Shown here: one piece after another, positions 49,206 to 63,103 of the stretch
Position numbering within the stretch: position 1 is the stretch's first letter
How the letters are laid out: every line of letters starts with the position of its first letter
NCBI GenBank assembly: GCA_013365365.1
Contig: JABVXU010000050.1
Coordinates: 62,001-126,000, forward strand
Direction: 5' to 3'
DNA: 64,000 nucleotides
Origin: Cruorifilaria tuberocauda
Taxonomy: Eukaryota > Nematoda > Chromadorea > Rhabditida > Onchocercidae
Made by a program: the position numbers and the translations under genes
Notes under the pieces: model-generated
The model's database searches: none
Told to the model about the DNA's origin: nothing
What the model saw: only the letters and a program-made list of their open reading frames with translations

Positions 49206-52200
49206 ATGACTAGTGAAGATGAAATTTTAAGATGTCACAACTTAAGTACGGTGTCAACTTCCTATTTCGCCTTTCTTTTTCGGAAACCGACTAGAGATTG
49301 GTTTCGAAGATGTTGCGCTGAACATGAATGCTTCCTGGTGGATGGATGCATTCCAGCAATATTGTTTTTATCTCAAAAGTAATTTTAATCGTAGAAGTTC
49401 ATTATCATTACTGACTTATGAAACTAGGAATATCATAATAATAATAATAATAATACTAACAGCGGTGAAAATATTTACAAAAGTAATGCGGTAAACCAGC
49501 CATAAATTAACAGTTATAACTTAGACGTTTAAAGACTAATTAACCGAATGCTGCTGATAAATTGTTCTTTTCAGGCATTCCAATAATGCAGGAGCAATGT
49601 CAGATATATCAAAGACACTAGCGAGGTTGATGATCATATTGAAGCAAGTTTAACATTTAGATTGCTTCTGGAAGTGAGCCGTCCATAAATCAGTTTTGTT
49701 GCGAACTCAATTGAATAGCCAATCAGAAATTAAAAGTAAAACTTGTATATTTTTCAGAGAAGAAGAATGGGTTTTGAAAGAATACGAGGAGGATAAATTG
49801 TTTGATTTTGTCTGCAGATTCTGGGATTATGCTTCGGAGGCGGTATGTCATGACTGTGTTAGCATTTTCGAATCGCTGATGAAATTGCATTTGGCTAGAT
49901 GCGTAACTAACGGCCCTCTTTCTTCATGGGCTAAATATGTTGGAAAAATCCTAATTGATTCACCGTCATCTTGTCGTGGTCGTTATCAATGTATCGTATG
50001 TTTTTCTGACAAACTTTTACTTCATCTGAATCTTATAGAGCATCGCGAAATGCAGCATAATATGTATATATATATGTATATATCTCAAAAAGTTCTGTTA
50101 TAGAATTGTTTTTGGTTAGGAATTTCGCATTTAATTTTTTTGTTTAATAATTTAAGATGACTGTGATAGGAGTTTTCATTCATTAATAGTTCTCTTGATC
50201 AGTTTCTTTCAGTTAGCATATAGCAAAATAATGGCATTGTTTTCGGAAGGTTTGGCAGATAATTTCTGTAAAGAGTTATACACTTTATTATCCAACCCAA
50301 CTCTAGTTGCTGTGGTAAGTAAACATATTCAGAACTTTTTCCTTTGTTTTATTTCCTATTTATTTATGTTTTCTATGTAAAAAACTTTGACCGTATGTGC
50401 CGTATGTATAATGTGGAGATATTTTAGAATAGTCATTTTTTTCGCTTCGCTTGTATTTATGTAGCTAGATAACATTGCAGGTCAGCGAGCTCATTGCGTT
50501 TGACATTGCCAAAAATTTCGATAATTCAGATCGACTTCAACTTCACAAAAACTTATTGTGCGAATCGCTTCAATCACCAATAAAAGCAGTTCGCAATGCT
50601 GTTCAAAAACGATTGCTGCCTGAATTTTCGAAAAATTTTCTACTTTTGAATTGGATAATTGAGGAAATGAAAACATTTAAAGCAGGTTAGTTTTGTAGTA
50701 CCTAATTCTTAACTGTCTTCAAATGTATTTCAGTATTGATCTTAGATAGAGAGTGGCTGATTTAGTACTAAAGCAAGTCGCAGATGCTGAAAATGTGTGA
50801 TATTGAGCAAATGACTCTTACTGATTCGTAACAAATATTGTAATGAATATTTGAATGTTGCAGATAGTGTATTTGGTAATATGGATCTCGAAACATCGCT
50901 TTATATTGCGAAGTTTTGTTTATTCCACCAGAAAGGGAACCGAAATTTTCTAGAATGGACTTCATTCATTGATGAAAACTTAGTAATTTCTGCACTACTC
51001 AATGCCAATTCACAGGTCAAGAGAGGAAATTTTTAATTAGTTTTAAAGACGTTAATTTTAATGAAAGAAAAAAGAAAGCATAGAACTGTTACATGTACTT
51101 TTCCTTTGCCTTCCAAATTTCCAATTATGAATCTACACTAATTACCACTGTTACTCGGCCCTCTTGCCTATCATTTTGAATATAAAAGATGAGATATAAA
51201 ATGAAAATACTCCAGCTGTAGCATTCTTCATTATCGACATTAATTGTGAAATGTAGCCTTACTGCAAATATAACCACAAGTTTATTTTCTCATCAACTCT
51301 CTCTAAAGTTTAATGTTTAGATTCGTTTAATGGCCTGGAATCTGATTTCCGATCATCCCAAGTTGGCAACTTCTATTTCTAATCGACAGTTATTGCTTTA
51401 TAAATGCTTTTTAGCGACGAATATGGCGGAACAGTCACCTGCTATTAGACTGATAATATTGTCTGGTTTGAAAAAGGTAAATGCTCAGTTTAACTGCAGT
51501 TTTTTTCTTTTAATATTTATCTTACAGGTTTCAGATATATTTGAAACTGTTAGCTTGATCTGCACATAACTCAGCAGTATCATCTGACTTATGGGGGGAA
51601 ATTTCTGTAATGTACCTAGCAAAGCTGACGATATTTTACATATACTATAGTAAAATTCTAGTTGTAATACCAACAACTGCATGGATGTTCGCTGCATTGT
51701 ATCTCCTTTCCTAGAATTTTTGCTCTCGCTGTTCTGGTATCTTCGAATTTGAATATAACTGAACTCCTTAACAATAATATCACCGCTTCGTTCTGTCGAC
51801 AGTAGCCCTTTTTTATCGTAAGACTTTTAAATGGCAAACTCCTTTAATAGTAAGAATTATACATAGATCCTCTTTATTGTACTGTGTGTGAACAACAAAT
51901 CGCCTGAACATAAAGTAGGTAAGATAATGGTAACGGGGATCATACAGAAGATAAGCCAATAATAAAGCAACGATCATATATCCTTTATATAATTAATCAT
52001 ATCTTTTAGCTTTCCTAATATGGCTGCACTATGAAGTGTTAATTCTGCAAAATTGTTGTCATTTAAAATTAGAAAAAATTATAAATGTTGGCATTAATTG
52101 AAAACTGTTTCATGTTTTGTACGAAGTTTCATACGTTTCATACAAAATTATTGTAGTGGTGAAAAAAATTTGTTCATTTGTAACATTTAGTTTAATTTTC

Positions 52201-55200
52201 AATTAATTTTAAATATAAACAGTTTTGTTCAGGTATTAATTCGGATCCGTGAAAGTAGCCAAAATATTTCGAAAAATAACAATGATGACAGTGAATTAAA
52301 ACTATATGTGGATTTTATCTGCTGGTTGCGTGATCTGTGTTTTCAAAATTTAGTACAATATGCAAACTTCAGCAGGCGTATAATGGCTCTTCAAATGCTA
52401 GAATATCTTTTCCTGGAGAATTATTTAGCAAACGACGACAGAAGTATTTATTTATAACTAAATTCAATGGAGAAATTCGTGTGCGGTAGGTTTGAAGCAG
52501 CTGCACAATATAGCTAACCGAATGGTTCTTCGTTTCTCTCCAGGATTTTGATCCTTTATTTTGCTTATATCACTGATTAAATCGACATAACTTTTATCTA
52601 TAATTTCGGAAGAAAGAAGTAGTTTAAGCATTAGTTTAATCAACCAATATGTTATATTTTTACCTGTAGTCTGTTTTAATTGGTCATTAGTGAGTTGCAA
52701 TTTAGATGCATTTTTTAGTATTTTTTACATATGTGTACAACAACATTATTTGAATTTGGTTTTTGAAATGGTAAAGTATTCAGGGATTTTGCTCTCTAGG
52801 CATATATGACGTGACAGCTGAACCGATTTGAATTTATTTTTCTCTGATTTAACTTTGGTGACTTTAAAGAATTTTTCAGATATGCTTTTCAAGTTTTTGT
52901 CATCAAAACTGAGACCAACGGAAGAACAGATTTGTCGTGTAATATCTTGTTTGGATGACTCATATCACTTATGTCAAATTTCAGCTTTCCGTTTACTATC
53001 ATCATCATTTTTCGAAATGCGTAATTTTGTGAGTTCTTTTGAATTCTTATATCTTTTTGAAAAGTAAATGAGAATCTGGTGCTTGCAATTGGTCTCAAAG
53101 ATACTCAATAAGAATAGAACGCTTGCAAATTAATATGTACTGTTTAATACGTTTTGTTTCACCATGCGTCAACTGCGCATTACAACACTTAGAATTTAAT
53201 TTAACATTTCCTTCTATTCGAAGCTTTTATGCTTGAAACAGTTAAGGCTTGCTTAACTTACATAAAGTTCAGATTTGCAGGATTTTGCTTCGTATTTCTC
53301 AGAAACGAAGCATCAGTTGTTCTCCATTCGGTCACTATTCACACTCACGTCTAGTTATCGTTTGCGCTTTTATCTGAGAAAAAATCCGGAAAACTTGCAG
53401 AATGTTTTGCATTATCTTCTTAATCGATGCAAAAATCGAATAAAGCTCATCTCAGAAAATTTTTCAGTAATAGCGACTAATCAAGGCTCCCTCTATTCTT
53501 TGCTAAGTGCAATATGTGTAGTATTGGAATTTATGGATTTTCGAACTATTCTGTAAGATTTTTGTGCTTTTTTTTTCTTATTTTATTCTGTTTGAATCTT
53601 TGGATTGATAACCTCTTGATACATATCAAATTAATCGCTTCATAACACTTCATAATATTTAGCCTTTCCGACTTGCAAACTGTTGCATAAGAGTGCTGTA
53701 ACTCTATGCTTTAATCTTCTGAAACATTCACTAAACTTCCTTTTTTACTGTAATCATTTTCTTAATTTTCTTTTATTGTCATCTGTTCCGTTTGATATCA
53801 TTTTAGAAAGGATGATTGGAGTGCTACGTTGATTAACCATGATTTGTTACCGCTATGTTTCCAAATAAGTGAATTGGTAGCGCCTGTTGTAAACAGCATG
53901 TCACCTGAAGGTTTTATTCCTGATGATTATATGAATATCATTGGTAAGTCATCTAAACATATTTTTTGAGATTCTGGAAACTTATCATTGAATATTTATT
54001 TTGAATTCACCGGTTTTTATGAAACGAATCATGTTGAATGTTCAATTGATTTATTTGATGAGTTTTAAAAAATATGAATTTCATTTTCAGTAAATGTTAA
54101 AGATTTTGAAAAATCAAAAGAAACTACAGATTTTTGTCAAACATTATTAGCAAGTTGTTGGCGTTCACATAAACATATTTCTACAATATTTTATATAATA
54201 ATTACAAAGGTTCGTTTGTTCATATCTTTTGGCTTTACAGCTTGCAGTCTTTTGAATCTTTTAAATCGATTTTTTCTTTGCTTTAAGGGAATTTTAACTT
54301 TATTATTGATACCCCATCTATAAATAGTGTTGGATATTTATTGATTTATTGCTCTTATCCAGGAAGAAAAATTATTTTAACTAACTTAAAGTTTTTATTA
54401 CAAAATCCATGGAAATAAATTTACTTTAGTGGTTCGAAAGTTTTGTACTTTCTTCGGAAACTATACGACATATATGCAATTATTACTGGCGGCAACTAAC
54501 AGAATGTAAGCATTGCGGTGCTGTAGGAGCAGCAGTTGAGGGATTCGAAGCATTATGTGTAAAACTCTGGTCGTTGGCTTTAGCTAACAGTCCTGAATTT
54601 ATGGATTTACCTAAGCCAGAGGAGTGGATAAAGCAAATTATTGACTTAATTAATAGCAAAACGAGTTAGTTTTTTTTTGTATATACTTCTATAATTTGAA
54701 TTATGAATTAATTTAGGTTAACAGTAATAATTAATATTCTTGAGGGCAAGATTTTAAGATTTATTGTTAAAAATTGAATCCTTCCACTATATTTCAATTT
54801 AAAATTCGTCTCTGGCTTATCATTTTATACGAATTTTAAATTTAATACTTAGCTTATCATTTCCTTATTCTGACGAATTCAAAATTGGAAACTATGACCA
54901 TATCTGCGGTGTTTTTGTTAGAATGGATGATAATTCAGTTTTGTAGATCTTAAATTAATTTTTCCTGAAGTACTCAGTATTGACAAAAAACACATGCTGT
55001 TGATATTCTAGATATATTATGTGCAACACGTCGAAGTGCTGGTCTGCCATATTTGATTGCTTCAATTCTCGCAAAGGAACCTACCACAAATAATGCATAC
55101 TGTTTGGAAACAACGATGATATCTTTGCTAAAAAATAAAGCACGATCATATAAATCACAGTGGGTTTTTCTGTTAGGTTTTTTATCAGACTATTTATATC

Positions 55201-58200
55201 ATTTTGGACAACACATCGAACATCGACAATACATTCTTTATATCACCAACCATGTTATTAAATCGCTTTATCTCAACCAATTAACTCATCATCTTTAGTT
55301 TCAAAAATCTAGTTAAGTTTACAATTTATTCATATTCTTCTATAATTATGATTGAATTTCATCGACACTTTGAAGAAACAACGCGTTAATAATCAAACGA
55401 TTATTTTGGTCATTTAATAGTATTGAAATTATCAGTGAGTCTTTTTAAGGTTCATTCTCATCGAAAATTTCTGAATATTTCAGGGTTCACAGTATTAATA
55501 TTATGCGTGCTATTTTTTTGAACAGCTGCTTATCTGACGCAGTTCTATGTTATATCGAACCTGCGATGAACGTGTGTTTCGCTTGTTTTAGTTCCAATAG
55601 TTGGGCAGTACGAAGTGCTGCATCACAACTGTTCGCTGCGCTAATTAATCGGATATTTGCTTTTCCTCGAAGCGTGCAGCTTTCATTTCATCCATGTGCA
55701 AAAAATCGCTTGTCTTCTTTTGAGTTCTTCACAAGGTTGACCGATTTAGATTAGATTTTTTTGGTACAGTCCTTGAAATTGACTTCTATACGTCCGAATG
55801 TACTAACATTATAGGTTAATAATGCTAGTGATAACAATTGATTGTTGGTGGATTTTTTCTATCTCTCCTATAGGAAGGCAATATGTAACATCTCCGGTAA
55901 TTCATTTCTTGAAATTGTGCAAATAATCAGGATATAAAAATATTGTTTGCATCATGTTAGACGTCTCAACAGACTGAAAAAATATGAGCTGAATTAAAAT
56001 AAAACAATAAATTGAATTCGAATTGTAGGTTTCCAACATTATATGACTTGTTACACCAACAGTTTGATGAAAACGAGAAATCCAATTCACAGCTAAGGAT
56101 GTTCGCTGTTTTGTTTCTTCTTATTCACCTATCCCACTCTGCACGACACACCAACATTTATTCACTTGCTACTTATGTCTTACCACTGCTAAAATTTTCG
56201 CTATCTTGTCGTGCTATGAGGCTTCGCGAACTATCTGTAGCGACACTTATTTCTATTTGCCAAATTCAGGTATGAAAGCATCATATGACACTTATCTGTT
56301 ATGTCGTCCATTTTCGTGTGAGCACCAAGCGAATATGCAATAATTTCTCTCTTGAATATTTATATAAACTATGTACGAATAACTCACTGTACATCTTTTC
56401 TGCTTGATGTTCCGGAACATTACATTATGTTATTTCAGGATGCTCACTTTCTGTTAATTTGGATTTCAAATATCAATCTTATTGCATGTACTCAAAATGA
56501 AGTTTGTGCAGTTATATATATGGTATTTTTTAAAACCGATTAGATTATCAAACAAAAAGAAAATATAAATTTCTAACTTAATTCTTTTGACTATCGACTG
56601 AAAAACACAATATATTTTTCTATTGAGAAAAATTAGCATTCATTTTGTAAAAATCAAATTACAGTTAATGGAACTATCTATTGCGTTTGATGGATGTGAA
56701 TTACAAAACTGCATACAATCGTTAATTAGGAAAATCGAAAATGGTAAACATTTCCAAAAATGGTATGGTTCTCTTTTTGTAGCCAAATCATAATAATATT
56801 GTGATCATGCAAAACAATCTCATTTCATCAGTAGAAAGTAATTCCATCTCAGTGAAAAATGTATTGGTTTTTAAGAAATTGGAATTCATTTGCTCGAAAT
56901 ATTGTTGTTGATCATTTCTTTTTTAGAACTTTAAAAATTAGGAACCAAACTAAATATGGTTTAACTTGTACTGCATTGATCACTCTGATTTTTTTTCAGG
57001 TGCGATTACAATAGATTTTTGTTTTTGACATTGCTTCTTAAATCCAGATATCAATTCTCGGCATCATCCGCGGAAGACTTCATTTTGTCAGATGCAACAT
57101 TGGTTTTCAGACCCTTAGCAAAATGGATTGCTAATGAAATCAAAGTTATGTTTAGTAAAAGCAAACAGCTAATTTTGTGTATTTAACATTTTCTGAAATA
57201 TTTTATTACTAGTTGAATATCATTTCCTAGCTTGAATTATTATTTTATCTCGCTAGTTCATCTAATATCGACATTATTTTATTTCACCATATTTCTAAAT
57301 CATTTCAATTTGAAGAGAGTATCAGTTAAAGCTAATTAAAAAGGGGTTACTTTAGATGACAAAATTTCTTTTGAAATCAAAAACCTATTGGTCAATAAGA
57401 GGGCCTTGCGTCTTGAATTTTGGCGAGTACTGTCGAAATCGGCTGGAGCGAAAATTACTGAAAGTGAAATGATTCAGTTAGCAGTCGGAGACATTCAAAA
57501 CTCAGGGCCAATCGTGCAGCGTCATGTAAGTCTTTTCTAAATAAAAATAAAAAGTAAATTGGTAAAAGGCAAGGATGACAGATATTCATAATGTTCCAAT
57601 TTTTTAATCTCTTTTTAGAAAATCGTTTTTGGATTCATTATATAATTAATATATTATTCATATTATATAATTAATATGAATAACACTGCAGATTTTAACA
57701 CTATTCCTGAATAGTGCAACAGCAGATCTAGAAGGATTATTTGATAGTTGTTTTCTAAAGAACTTCTTTCATAAACTGATCACCGTGAAAAGGTTAGAAT
57801 ATTTTGAAATTTAGCATATAAATTTCAATTGAAAAGATATTCAGTGTATCTAGTTCAAAGCTACTACAGGCGTCGCGTTTGATCATGAAGTGATGAGTTA
57901 TGCTATGATGCATAATATAGAAAATTTTCGAAAAGAATCTTAATACGAAAATTTATATTAGCAATTGTTATATAACTTATGAACAGTATCTTTCCGAAGA
58001 GAGTTTTACTCGTATTTGGTAAAATTTGGTTATCATAGGCAGAATAACCGACATTTGGCAAATTTGCTTCTTATAAAATTGGATAGCAGTGAATGGCGTT
58101 TTGAGTGGTTGTACAACAGTGCTGTTGACGAGGATCAAAAAGTCCAGTCCATAGCTGTTCGAGCTTTGGAATTGCTTTTGAAAAGAGGTTTTCGTTATCT

Positions 58201-58754
58201 ATACTTCGAATTTTTTTGTTCGAATTATAATAGTAAACTTCTAATTGTTAGGTAATCCGGATATTCAACTATGTAAAATCATTGTTCTGCTGTTGAAGAG
58301 CGAAAATGAAGCGATCAGAGAAAAAGTTAGTTATTTTTCTTCTTTATAGTATTGTTGAAATTCTTATCAGATATTGTGCACTCATTGATTTTGTGAGGTT
58401 TTTCCGAAAATGTTGAATACCTGCGAAATCTACTTCAAAATGATAAATTCCAAGCAATGTAGATTTGTTATAGTGTTTATTACTTTCAATTTTCGTCTTC
58501 CTAAACTTAATTTGCAGGTGGCAGGACTATGTTCTCATATAGTCAATTCGAAAATCCCTTCACTGAATCCGGAAATTTTATTCTGGTGGTTCATACAGTA
58601 TTACCCTGAAATTAACGAATTTATTAACCAATACGGTAGTTTTGATTGTAATGGAGATACTCATCTTTTTGATGCATGCGTTTCAAATCCCTATATCGAA
58701 GCCGTTCCAATTTGCAGTGAATATTTAAGTAGAGTACTACAATTAATATCATGA
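49206..58754 (+). CDS. THADA / Trm732-like tRNA methylation cofactor
   Basis: 24 exons join in one frame to 1,315 aa: 49206-49378, 49575-49625, 49758-49995, 50213-50314, 50481-50685, 50864-51015, 51321-51476, 52233-52443, 52880-53028, 53281-53552, 53807-53943, 54091-54209, 54430-54664, 55012-55159, 55484-55735, 56029-56269, 56439-56522, 56665-56762, 57000-57154, 57356-57525, 57692-57792, 58000-58187, 58252-58325, 58518-58754. It is an all-helical, HEAT/ARM-type protein. Diagnostic DUF2428 blocks: LVAPVVNSMSPEGFIP (593-608), LLASCWRSHK, GAVGAAVEGFEAL, ATRRSAGLPYLIASIL (738-753), VHSINIMRAIF, SNSWAVRSAASQLFAALINRIF and FFTRFPTLYDLL. THADA/Trm732 partners Trm7/FTSJ1 for 2'-O-methylation of position 32 in the tRNA anticodon loop. 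Yeast Trm732 has about 1,420 aa and human THADA about 1,950, so this is a compact form. The start follows a TTTCAG|G site directly, as expected for trans-splicing. The acceptor at 57,999 (CCGAAG) is weak; phase decided it. Confidence 0.93.
49435..49455. repeat. (ATA)n microsatellite in THADA-like intron 1
   Basis: Seven ATA triplets in the first intron. Confidence 0.85.
57644..57689. repeat. AT-rich duplicated and self-complementary tract in an intron
   Basis: The word TTATATAATTAATAT occurs twice within 40 bases and is partly self-complementary. It lies just before the acceptor of the exon at 57,692 in the THADA-like gene. Confidence 0.65.
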
Positions 58755-59859
58755 TTTGCAATTGTTTGCCTGTCACTTCAAATGTTGAAATGTTTACAAA
58801 TACTTCAATTTTTTAATGCTGAATTTTTTGAATTGCATTTCTGATTATCATGGAGAGAACTTCTTGGTAATAATCAGCTCTAAATTTTGGAACAATTAAA
58901 CGACTGTGAAAAAAAAATACTTGCCTTATGCTCATCCATTTTCTTATTTCGAAAAAAAAATATTTCATTTCTGCAAGCCTCTTTTTGTATAGAGGATATC
59001 TGACTTCCAGTTCTCAATCTCAAATTTTGTTCTGAAGTTCTTTTTTGTTTCAATGGTTTCCAAAAAGTATTTTATATTCAACAACTTAAAGTATAATTAC
59101 CAATTATCCTTGTTTTTTCTAAGTCTTCAGCAAAACTGGTAAGAATAGTAATTTATTAAGTTTGAAATAATTTTCTAGAAGTTCTTGTACCTATTTTAAG
59201 AAACAGAAATAAGGAACAACGGTGCTACATATACAAATAAAAGCTGTCTAATATTAGACGATGCTTCAATTGACATAACAGTAGTTGCTGGATGAGACTG
59301 AACTGAAATAAATTAACATCATAAACTGAAGTGCTGAATATGAATTTGAATATACTTTTCGAATTTATGCAGCAACCTGCTATATTATCAAAAGCTTTTC
59401 AAAGTGCTTTTTATGGTGGGTCATGACTACCATAGTAATAATGATGCGACAAGTGATTCTGATCGCGATTTAATAGTTATAGTCTAGATATTCTTAAATA
59501 TGGGGCATAAAATTTCCTTAGTTATAGTAGTTACTACATAACAGCAATTATTCAGTATAAACCTAAAATATTCAAAATATCCAATTCCATTCTTCTTCCT
59601 ATCACCTTTAATGAAACACTATAAGCTGTTCTATCACTGAAAATAACTAATCCAGTAACTTTAATATAATGAAGTTCTCAATACTTCACTTTCTTCACTA
59701 TTAATTAATTAAGGAATTTACGATAAGCATACACATTTTGATAGATTCTGAAATGAACAAATAGCACGTACGTTTCCTATATTCATATATAATTGATGTT
59801 TAAAATGGTACTAATGTTTTTACTAACGAAACAAAATAGAAGTGTAGCCAAAAACTACA
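58755..59859. other. Convergent spacer, 1.1 kb
   Basis: Between the stop codons of the THADA-like (+) and phospholipase (-) genes. It holds both 3' UTRs, with AATAAA at about 59,236 on the plus strand as a candidate signal. No gene seen. Confidence 0.65.
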
Positions 59860-62800
59860 TTAGTTATTCATGAGAGCAATCTTTTCAATCAATTTGACCA
59901 CTTTCTTCTGTGCTAAGATATCCACATGCTCGCCATCTTTGATCGCATAAAGAGATATCTATAATGAACTGTCTTCATCAGTAATTGAAGCATACTTTAT
60001 ACATATATTTTGAGTCAACGTTTGTTTGTAGTTTTCTCCTTAATTTTCAGTCAGTATAAATTAGCGAAAATTTAAAATAAAACATTTGGCGTGTTCAAAA
60101 AATACTGAAGAGAATTCGCAAGAAATGAACGACACAAATAACTTATTCAATTTCTTTTTTTTTGGTATTTTTCTTCAAAATAAAATATATTGAGAACTCA
60201 AATATATGAATAATTAATTAAAAATTTTAGAGAAAATGTTGTGCTTGATTTATGGATAAGTGTCTAGTAATTTGCTTTCAGAAGTTGAAAATACCCAAGA
60301 AAGGATGAAGGAAAAAAACGTTCGGTTTGCCAGTGATAAAGCCGATACCTTTTTGCCCCCATTTTTACCAATCCATTTTTTGCATGCCTCGAGAGAACGT
60401 CGATTAACAGTGCCATCACCATCACCATAAGCAGTATCTGGTTGATAATCCGGGAATCGTTTTTTGGACCATTGAAAAGATTCTGGTGTATCAATGCCAT
60501 ATCCATAAATACAGTGTAGCTAAAAAGCATTTTAGTTGAGAGAACAGTTGTAGAGCTTTTCAACTTTAGCTAAAATTCTGCCCAGTATAGATATATTGTG
60601 GAATCATAATCTGTCTATATCTTTCTAATATATTAAAATCGTCTTTGATAATTCATTCAGCAATTTATTGGATTAGATCTAACCTCAACATTCGGTGCCT
60701 GAAAATCGCCGAGTAAATGAGCTGTATTCTGATATTGATACCAGCCTACTTTATAATTAATATCGTTGAAAAATTCTTCCACGTTTTTCAGCGTGTAACT
60801 TTTGTTGTCAACTGTAGCCAATGTCTATAGCAAATTTTTTAATAATATATTTAAAATTTGTTTTCAGAAAAATCTCACTTGATTTTATTTTTAACAAGTT
60901 TAATAGAAAAATAACGAATAGCAGTTAATTTAAATCTTCAAAATGTCTCATTTATTGTCTTTATTTCACTTCATTTATTATCCGCGATTTAGACCACTTG
61001 TCTTTATAAATCAGTGACACCTAACCAATTTCTTCTCTTTCAAAAACATAACCTACTTCATCATCATTCCAAACATTATAGCTTGGAAAAAGAAATGTTG
61101 AACTGGTGAAGGATCGTTGCATTTCACGCAGTGAACTAGGTGGTAACAAAATTCTGTAGTGGTTCATATTGTAGCCTACAATTTTCGCATCGAAATAGGG
61201 TGAATTAAAAATATTTTAAAAGATTAATCAAAAATCAAATGGTTATCGAAGGCTATCTAACAGTAACTTCATCAATTCATCATAAAGCTTTTTATTTTTT
61301 TGCAGCTTTTTATTTTTTCTGCTTAATTTACCACGTATTAGCAGTCAGCCATCTAGATATGAGATTCATGATTTTTTGTCTTCTAAGTCATGTCCACGTT
61401 TTGTCCATGTCAGTTTTTCTAGTAACGATCTTAGCATTTGTCAAAAATCATTATGATTTTATACTAAAAATATTTTTGCAAAACTAGAACTTTAGTGTAC
61501 AATAATTACTTACACATTCACCTGAAGCAAGAAGACGGATAATTTGAAGAGCACCGCCCCAGGCACCAGCTATCGAAATGTGCGAACGAATAAATTTGTC
61601 CTTCCATTCCTGTCATTTTCATCTTTTCATATAAAAACAGAGAAAGTTGATAATGAATTATATTACAAAAAATATTACTCAGTTTAGAAGAATAAACAGC
61701 GAGGTCTGTTGAAAAAATTACACTACCATAAATACAAGGAAATATTAGACAGTTGGTTAGCACGACATTATTATGAAAGCATGCGGTACAAATCCATGTT
61801 AATAATGATGCTATTGCGTGCGGAATTCAAAATACACTCTTGAAGCTTGCACGAATAAGTTCTGCCATAACAAAATCATAATTTCACATGACAAAATCAT
61901 TTTAATTCCTACGAGAATGATTTTGTTATAAGCTCTAACTTGAACAAATTCAGAAGAAAAGAAATTTAATTTAAAATTTAAGATTTTGAAATTATTAATG
62001 AAATCATAGCAATACTTGAAGATTAAATGCAAAAAATCTCTCCCGAACCTGTGTGACGATTTGATTGTAAAAGTAGAGCATTAGTGGATTGCCCATGCTG
62101 TGTGCAATAATGATTACTTTCTTATGATTATAAGATTGATACGTTTCTTCAATCAATTTCGTCAAATTTGAATAATAGTCTTCGAATTCATCTGCAATTT
62201 CAACCCATATTTTCATGATAAAACCTGCAGAAATGCAGAAATTTCTATTTCTTTTACTGAGATAAAAATTTGAAATCATTGTAGGTTTAGTTGAAACTCG
62301 AAAAATTTACCAAAAACTGAAGAATCGTGAAAGAAAAATTATTTTCATAATGAAATAATTTGGAATTCTCATGATAAACTACCCAGTAGTGGCTTACTTG
62401 GCGCTTGTCTCCAATCATAAGGTGCTCCCACAATGTTTTCACCTCGACGATAGCCAAGTGGTAGGAGTGCTTCAACTATATCCGTGAAATAGCGTCCTTC
62501 CGATGCTTTTGATGTATCTAACCACTCCATGGTACTTGTATTTTGGAATCCAGGAACATCAATCAGGACGCCAGGCATACTAGATGTTTTGTTCGTTGTT
62601 CTGTTATACATTAACCTTCAAGTATTCTATATCACTAGTAGTATAAAATCACTCTCACAATAAATATCCTAATAAAGTTTTGCTTACCATTCGTTCTAGA
62701 ATGGATATACTTTCAAAAGTTCTACGTTTACAATCTAACTTACTTCATATTATCCACCCAACAATCGATTACTGTTGGCAAGAACAGTTCCAAATTTAAC

Positions 62801-63103
62801 CATAAATCGAAGAAATTATCCGTTTGTCGTGCACACCAATAATGTACAATTTCAGGTTTTCCAATGAGTTTTGCTTTAAACTGTGATCCACCATAACCAG
62901 GTACTATAAATTTTACTGTTTCGTTTAACTAACTGTTAGTAGAAAATAGTCGTTATAAGTGAAAACATTATATACATTATCAATTCCTTTAAACGCATAC
63001 CCATTACAACTGGATGTAAAAGTGCCTCTATTGCAATTGTTGCTGGTATGACAACTGAAAAGAGTAATGATATGCGAAGTGATGACATCCAAACAAGTAT
63101 CAT
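59860..63103 (-). CDS. Lysosomal phospholipase A2 (PLA2G15 / LCAT family)
   Basis: Nine exons (63001-63103, 62744-62903, 62398-62615, 62049-62191, 61522-61609, 61057-61175, 60684-60824, 60349-60519, 59860-59958) give 413 aa, essentially the length of human PLA2G15 (412). It is a serine acyl-hydrolase that acts on phospholipids, and transfers acyl chains to ceramide, in lysosomes or outside the cell. A signal peptide covers about residues 1-27. Landmarks: VPGYGGSQ (35-42, oxyanion region), LELFLPTVIDCWVDNM, VPGFQNTSTMEWLD, GAPYDWRQAP, AHSMG with nucleophile Ser192, SIAGAWGGAL, GDGDGTVN with the acid at Asp357/359, and GEH with His392. The catalytic triad is therefore complete. Cys327 and the upstream Cys residues allow the family's disulphides. 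N-glycosylation sites (NRT, NKT, NTS) are visible. Position 38 is Tyr where, as I recall, human PLA2G15 has Asp and LCAT has Cys. The start follows an ATTTCTAG|GG acceptor, likely trans-spliced. Confidence 0.95.

Noticed and set aside
17345..58754. DUS1 and THADA-like genes as a tRNA-modification cluster
   Set aside because: They are about 30 kb apart with unrelated genes between; two tRNA-modification genes in 64 kb is unremarkable.
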